Positions 7,287-9,738 of a stretch of DNA of 9,738 nucleotides are shown here, one piece after another. How positions within the stretch are numbered: the first letter of the stretch is position 1; the number at the start of each line of letters is the position of its first letter. This DNA is from an uncultured Erysipelotrichaceae bacterium (GTDB lineage: Bacteria; Bacillota_I; Bacilli_A; Erysipelotrichales; Erysipelotrichaceae): assembly GCA_900319505.1 (NCBI GenBank), contig ONOV01000131.1:1-9738 (forward strand). Direction: 5' to 3'. Under the pieces are notes generated by a model. The model had not been told where the DNA came from. It saw nothing but the letters and a program-made list of their open reading frames with translations, and made no database searches. The translations under genes and the position numbers were made by a program.

Positions 7287-7725
7287 GTGCTTTTCTGTCT
7301 CCTGTCAGCGCTGCCAGTATCAGGATGATCACCCCGATCGTCAATGCCATATCCGCTACATTGAACACCGGGAAATCATAGCCGAAAATATAGAAATCCA
7401 TGAAATCCCGCACATAGCCAAGAACCAGCCGGTCAATGAAATTGCCGGCTGCTCCGGCAATCATCAGCACCAGTGCTGCCTTTGTCCAGCGTTCCGGTTT
7501 CTTAGTCAGCAGATACCACAGCATCAGCCCTGCCGCAAAGGCGGATACCAGTGTCAGAATACCGGTTCTTCCTGCAAACATACTCCATGCCGCCCCGGTG
7601 TTTTCAAGATAATTCAGGTAGAAGAAACCCGGAATCACCTCGATATGAACCCCGCCGTTGGCAGCAGCCATTACCTTGGTCACCTGATCCAGAACAACTA
7701 ATATGATCATAGAGAGCCACATCAT
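7279..7725 (-). CDS. lspA: Lipoprotein signal peptidase (signal peptidase II)
   Basis: LspA is a membrane aspartyl protease that removes the signal peptide from prolipoproteins after lipid attachment to the lipobox cysteine. The protein has 148 residues, within the usual 150-170 range. Four hydrophobic segments are visible, at about 3-20, 54-73, 82-97 and 122-141. Conserved motifs are NYLENTGAAWSMF at 38-50, GNFIDR at 94-99, VRDF with D107, and FNVAD with D125. D107 and D125 fit the catalytic Asp pair by position. A perfect AGGAGG lies 10 bases before the first of two consecutive Met codons, so 7725 is chosen over 7722. The gene overlaps the upstream hypothetical gene by 4 bp (ATGA) and the downstream rluD by 8 bp. 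Confidence 0.95.
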   Translation of the reverse strand: MMWLSMIILVVLDQVTKVMAAANGGVHIEVIPGFFYLNYLENTGAAWSMFAGRTGILTLVSAFAAGLMLWYLLTKKPERWTKAALVLMIAGAAGNFIDRLVLGYVRDFMDFYIFGYDFPVFNVADMALTIGVIILILAALTGDRKAHA

Positions 7726-8234
7726 TTCTTCTGTACCTCCTGAAAGAGCGCATCCCCTTCCATTTCATACGGTTCTTTCTTTTCAGCCAGCTTTTCATAT
7801 GCCGCATCAAAGTCAGCGGAAGTATACGTCTCTTCCAATCTTTCAGCCAGAGCATGTTTCAGGATCATTGAATCGTTAAGGGTGAAGCTGCCATCCCTGA
7901 CAAAGGCAATCGAACCATCTTCATTCACCAGCACAGACTCCCATTCATAATCCTTTTCATCCTGCAGCGATGCAATCAGATCCTTTCCTGCATCTTTGAT
8001 ACAGAAAGGTATATCCGAACACTCCAGACAGTCCTCAATCGTCAAGAGAAACAGGTCTACAATGCCTTCCTGTACAAAGGCAACCGCCGTATCCCGGTGA
8101 TGGGCTGCTTTGATCTCTTCCTTCTGCCAGACTCTGTCCTTGATGAAGAACAGGAAAGTATGTTCTCTGTAATCCAGCCAGATGCCGTCAGCTGCACCCG
8201 CTTCCAGTTTCATTTCTTTGGTATATATTTTCAT
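7722..8234 (-). CDS. Unrecognised 170-residue cytoplasmic protein heading the lspA operon
   Basis: I do not recognise the family. The product is acidic with no signal peptide or clear membrane helix. The N-terminal half (about 1-80) reads as alternating strands (GIWLDYREHTFLFFIKDRVW, then AVAFV and VDLFLLTIED). Three cysteines follow at 69, 72 and 78 (CLECSDIPFC). A second strand-rich part (ESVLVNEDGSIAFVRDGSF, about 99-117) leads into a helical, charged C-terminus. It is real because it is in frame over its length, overlaps lspA by 4 bp as an ATGA junction, and begins just after a promoter-like element. An in-frame TAG 15 bases upstream rules out a longer start. No Shine-Dalgarno precedes the ATG. 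A later Met at codon 8 has only a weak purine run before it. Linkage to lspA is the only functional hint. Confidence 0.75.
   Translation of the reverse strand: MKIYTKEMKLEAGAADGIWLDYREHTFLFFIKDRVWQKEEIKAAHHRDTAVAFVQEGIVDLFLLTIEDCLECSDIPFCIKDAGKDLIASLQDEKDYEWESVLVNEDGSIAFVRDGSFTLNDSMILKHALAERLEETYTSADFDAAYEKLAEKKEPYEMEGDALFQEVQKK
7736..7741 (-). promoter_or_regulatory. Consensus Shine-Dalgarno for lspA
   Basis: AGGAGG on the minus strand lies 10 bases before the ATG at 7725 and 13 before the second Met codon at 7722. It decides the lspA start and sits inside the end of the upstream gene. It is the best ribosome site in this operon, while the gene in front has none. Confidence 0.8.
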
Positions 8235-8243
8235 AACGAAATC

Positions 8244-8262
8244 ATTCTATCATACCTGTCAA
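8244..8262 (-). promoter_or_regulatory. Candidate extended -10 promoter of the lspA operon
   Basis: On the minus strand, TGATAGAAT gives an extended -10 (TG at 8251-8252, TAGAAT at 8244-8249), nine bases before the ATG at 8234. A perfect TTGACA at 8257-8262 lies only seven bases upstream of that hexamer, too close to be its -35 partner; it overlaps the edge of the upstream terminator's T-tract. Transcription from this -10 would start within about three bases of the ATG. Confidence 0.45.
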
Positions 8263-8290
8263 AGAAAAAGATTCCGCAATCTGCGGAACC
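8261..8290 (-). terminator. Rho-independent terminator of the TSCPD gene
   Basis: On the minus strand a GC-rich stem (arms 8282-8290 and 8270-8278, nine pairs including one G-U) closes a 3-base loop (8279-8281) and is followed by TTTTTCTTT. It begins five bases after the TAA of the TSCPD gene. It separates that gene from the lspA operon, whose promoter-like element starts at its edge. Confidence 0.85.
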
Positions 8291-8294
8291 ATCC

Positions 8295-8546
8295 TTACTG
8301 TTTATAGGACTTGAGCGCTTCGGCGATCTGATCCGGGCAGCTGGTCGGCTTGAAGCCGCAGCGGATCCCTTCCAGTCTGTTGATGACATCCTCTGTCTTC
8401 ATGCCCCTGATCAGTGCACCGATACCCTTGAGATTGCCATTGCAGCCGCCGATGACCTGCAGACTTTCCACTCTGTCATCATCGCTGATTTCAAAAATCA
8501 TGCGGGTGGAACATGTCCCTTTCGGGCTGTATTCATAATGTGCCAT
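8295..8546 (-). CDS. Small TSCPD-domain protein (TIGR03905-type)
   Basis: An 83-residue protein carrying the TSCPD motif (68-72) after which the domain is named. The domain also occurs at the C-terminus of some vitamin B12-dependent ribonucleotide reductases, where its cysteines are thought to bind metal. Stand-alone members of this size are a recognised family without a firm function. Cysteines at 12, 35, 63 and 70 sit in the expected places: GTCSTRMIFEI, GGCNGNLKGI, GIRCGFKPTSCPDQIAEAL. A metal site is therefore likely, by inference. The start is fixed by GGAGG five bases upstream. The gene has its own promoter-like sequence and its own terminator, so it appears monocistronic. It is divergent from the DEAD-box helicase. 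Confidence 0.88.
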   Translation of the reverse strand: MAHYEYSPKGTCSTRMIFEISDDDRVESLQVIGGCNGNLKGIGALIRGMKTEDVINRLEGIRCGFKPTSCPDQIAEALKSYKQ

Positions 8547-8562
8547 AGTTGCCTCCAGTAAC

Positions 8563-8568
8563 CTTATA
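8563..8568 (-). promoter_or_regulatory. Candidate -10 of the TSCPD gene
   Basis: TATAAG on the minus strand, five of six consensus bases, lies 16 bases before the ATG, with a GGAGG ribosome site between. An overlapping extended form, TGTTACTAT, is also possible. No convincing -35 was found. Confidence 0.45.
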
Positions 8569-8575
8569 GTAACAC

Positions 8576-8616
8576 CTGAAGTAAAGAATGCATGCTGATA
8601 TGCCCATGTACTTCAG
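8576..8616. repeat. Inverted repeat between divergent TSCPD and helicase genes
   Basis: CTGAAGTA at 8576-8583 is exactly the reverse complement of TACTTCAG at 8609-8616, with 25 bases between and arm centres 33 bp apart, about three helical turns. One arm falls between the -10 and expected -35 of the leftward gene; the other overlaps the expected -35 of the rightward gene. It could be an operator for both genes. The spacer also contains the small palindrome GCATGC at 8590-8595. Confidence 0.5.
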
Positions 8617-8629
8617 TAAGAGTTTGTGG

Positions 8630-8635
8630 TATTGT
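8630..8635 (+). promoter_or_regulatory. Candidate -10 of the DEAD-box helicase gene
   Basis: TATTGT, with TG one base before it (extended -10 form), lies seven bases before the ATG at 8643. There is no Shine-Dalgarno between it and the start. Only four of six bases match the -10 consensus and no clear -35 is present, so the call is tentative. Confidence 0.35.
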
Positions 8636-8642
8636 TCGTGCT

Positions 8643-9738
8643 ATGGAAATAAAAGAACTGACTGAACCTGCGCAGCTTGCCTTAGCTGACATGCATATCA
8701 CATCCTTTTCCGAGGTACAGACAACCATACCGGATGCCCTTGCAGGAAAGGATCTTCTCATCCAGTCTCCTACCGGTTCCGGCAAGACTCTGGCTTATCT
8801 GATTCCGATTGTGGAGCGTCTGATGCCCCAGGGCAAAGGAAAGCATTTTCCAGATGCCCTGATACTTGTGCCGACCCGGGAACTGGCCTTGCAGACGGCG
8901 GATACGGCAAGAAAACTGCTGGCCCATAACGAAGGCTTCCGTACGGCTGTGCTGACGGGCGGAGAAGACATCCGGAAACAGATCCGCTCCTTTTCAAAAG
9001 GTGCCGACATCGTCATCGCCACCCCGGCAAGACTGCTTGACCACCTGCGCCGCCATACCTTCAAACCGAAGCAGTGCAGCACCCTTGTTCTTGATGAAGC
9101 AGATGTCATGTTATCCATGGGCTTTATTGAGGATGTCAGAAATGTCATAGCCGCTCTGCCGGACCATCAGACGCTGCTTTACAGTGCCACTTTATCAGAC
9201 GAAGTAAGAGAGCTCAGCACTTCCATTCAGAATGAACCGGTATCCTATACATTCGGCGCATCAAAACTGCTCGTGCAGAATACCCCTGTCACTGCGGTTG
9301 TTGTTGCTGAGGAGCAGAAACTGGATGTTTTGTGGAAGCTGCTGAAAGAACCTGAACAGACCCTGCTTTTTGTCAATACCAGAAAAACTTGTGCCTTTGT
9401 CAGCAGTGAACTTTCCAAACATCATATTCCCTGCCTTGCCCTGTACAGCGGACTTGATCCCAGGATCAGAAAACAGCATATGGAACAGTTCCGCAATGGC
9501 AGCTGTAAGATTCTGGTGGCAACGGATGTCGCGTCCCGCGGTATTGATATTCCTTCCGTGAAACGGATTATTCTCTATGATTTCCCGGATGAAGCGGAAA
9601 GTCTGATTCATCGGATCGGCCGTACTTCCCGGGCCAATACAAAGGGTGAAGCTTTTCTCTTTTTAACCGAGCGGCAGAAGGATAAGGTTCAGCTGGCTGA
9701 GCAGCTTCTGCATGAACCCGTTCAGGTCAGAGAATACA
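8643..9738 (+). CDS. DEAD-box ATP-dependent RNA helicase (3' end outside window)
   Basis: DEAD-box proteins unwind short RNA duplexes and remodel RNA-protein complexes; bacterial members act in ribosome assembly, mRNA decay and cold adaptation. The first 365 codons are present and cover almost all of both RecA-like domains. Motifs in order: a Q-motif region near 21-30 (SFSEVQTTIP); motif I SPTGSGKT at 42-49; PTREL at 77-81; TPAR at 127-130 in place of TPGR; DEAD at 151-154; SAT at 181-183; ATDVASRGID at 293-302; and HRIGRTSR at 323-330, where the usual last Gly is Ser. Which member (CshA, CshB, DbpA or other) depends on the missing C-terminal tail. The frame is also open to an ATG at 8592, which would add 17 residues unlike the family, so 8643 is preferred. 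Neither start has a good ribosome site. Confidence 0.94.
   Translation, partial: MEIKELTEPAQLALADMHITSFSEVQTTIPDALAGKDLLIQSPTGSGKTLAYLIPIVERLMPQGKGKHFPDALILVPTRELALQTADTARKLLAHNEGFRTAVLTGGEDIRKQIRSFSKGADIVIATPARLLDHLRRHTFKPKQCSTLVLDEADVMLSMGFIEDVRNVIAALPDHQTLLYSATLSDEVRELSTSIQNEPVSYTFGASKLLVQNTPVTAVVVAEEQKLDVLWKLLKEPEQTLLFVNTRKTCAFVSSELSKHHIPCLALYSGLDPRIRKQHMEQFRNGSCKILVATDVASRGIDIPSVKRIILYDFPDEAESLIHRIGRTSRANTKGEAFLFLTERQKDKVQLAEQLLHEPVQVREY

Noticed and set aside
8588..8595. Palindromes ATGCAT and GCATGC as a separate operator
   Set aside because: Six-base palindromes are common by chance. They are mentioned only as part of the spacer of the larger inverted repeat.
8592..8642. Longer DEAD-box helicase start at 8592
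   Set aside because: The 17 added residues do not resemble the family's N-terminus and no ribosome site precedes 8592. It cannot be fully excluded because the 8643 start also lacks one.
9261..9611. Minus-strand open frames opposite the helicase (also 8564-9148)
   Set aside because: They are opposite conserved DEAD-box motifs and show no recognisable protein features.
1..9738. Mobile element, prophage, defence system or CRISPR
   Set aside because: All genes with recognisable products are housekeeping, gene order is compact, and no transposase, integrase, terminal repeats or spaced repeats were seen.

Overview
The window is ordinary chromosomal, housekeeping DNA from a Gram-positive (Firmicutes/Bacillota-type) bacterium. 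RNase HIII, MutS2, a CvpA-family protein next to mutS2, a YlyB/RluD-type pseudouridine synthase next to lspA, and a ComEB-type dCMP deaminase all point to Firmicutes. TGA is used as a stop codon, so this is not a Mycoplasma-type code. Base composition is roughly balanced by eye, which together with the gene set would suit an Erysipelotrichia-like gut organism; that last step is inference only. I see no mobile element, CRISPR array, tRNA or rRNA, and no gene-free stretch longer than about 100 bases.

Region 1 (1-4897, minus strand) is a tight operon read right to left: a CvpA-family membrane protein, mutS2 (11-bp overlap) and uvrC (1-bp gap), with uvrC cut at the left edge within a codon or two of its end. 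Region 2 (4882-5853) is rnhC, divergent from that operon across a 59-bp gap that carries both candidate promoters. Divergent rnhC next to cvpA-mutS2 recalls the Bacillus subtilis neighbourhood, but zapA and polX, which sit there in Bacillus, are absent.

Region 3 (5857-8234, minus strand) is a second operon: an unrecognised 170-residue protein, lspA (4-bp overlap), an rluD-like gene (8-bp overlap) and a dCMP deaminase (5-bp gap). It converges on rnhC with only 3 bp between the stop codons; one hairpin covers both stops and looks like a bidirectional terminator. Region 4 (8261-8568, minus strand) is a small stand-alone gene for a TSCPD-domain protein with its own promoter and terminator. Region 5 (8643-9738, plus strand) is a DEAD-box RNA helicase that runs off the right edge, divergent from the TSCPD gene.

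The theme is nucleic acid maintenance (UvrC, MutS2, RNase HIII, dCMP deaminase), RNA and ribosome work (RluD, DEAD helicase, possibly MutS2) and lipoprotein maturation (LspA). I found no clearly new system. The points most worth a second look are three gene starts with no Shine-Dalgarno but a -10-like TAnnnT hexamer 6-9 bases upstream (possible leaderless mRNAs), the terminator built from two stop codons, an inverted repeat between the divergent TSCPD and helicase genes, a MutS2 Smr domain with a changed LDLR motif, a CvpA protein with an extra repeat-bearing tail, and the unrecognised gene heading the lspA operon.
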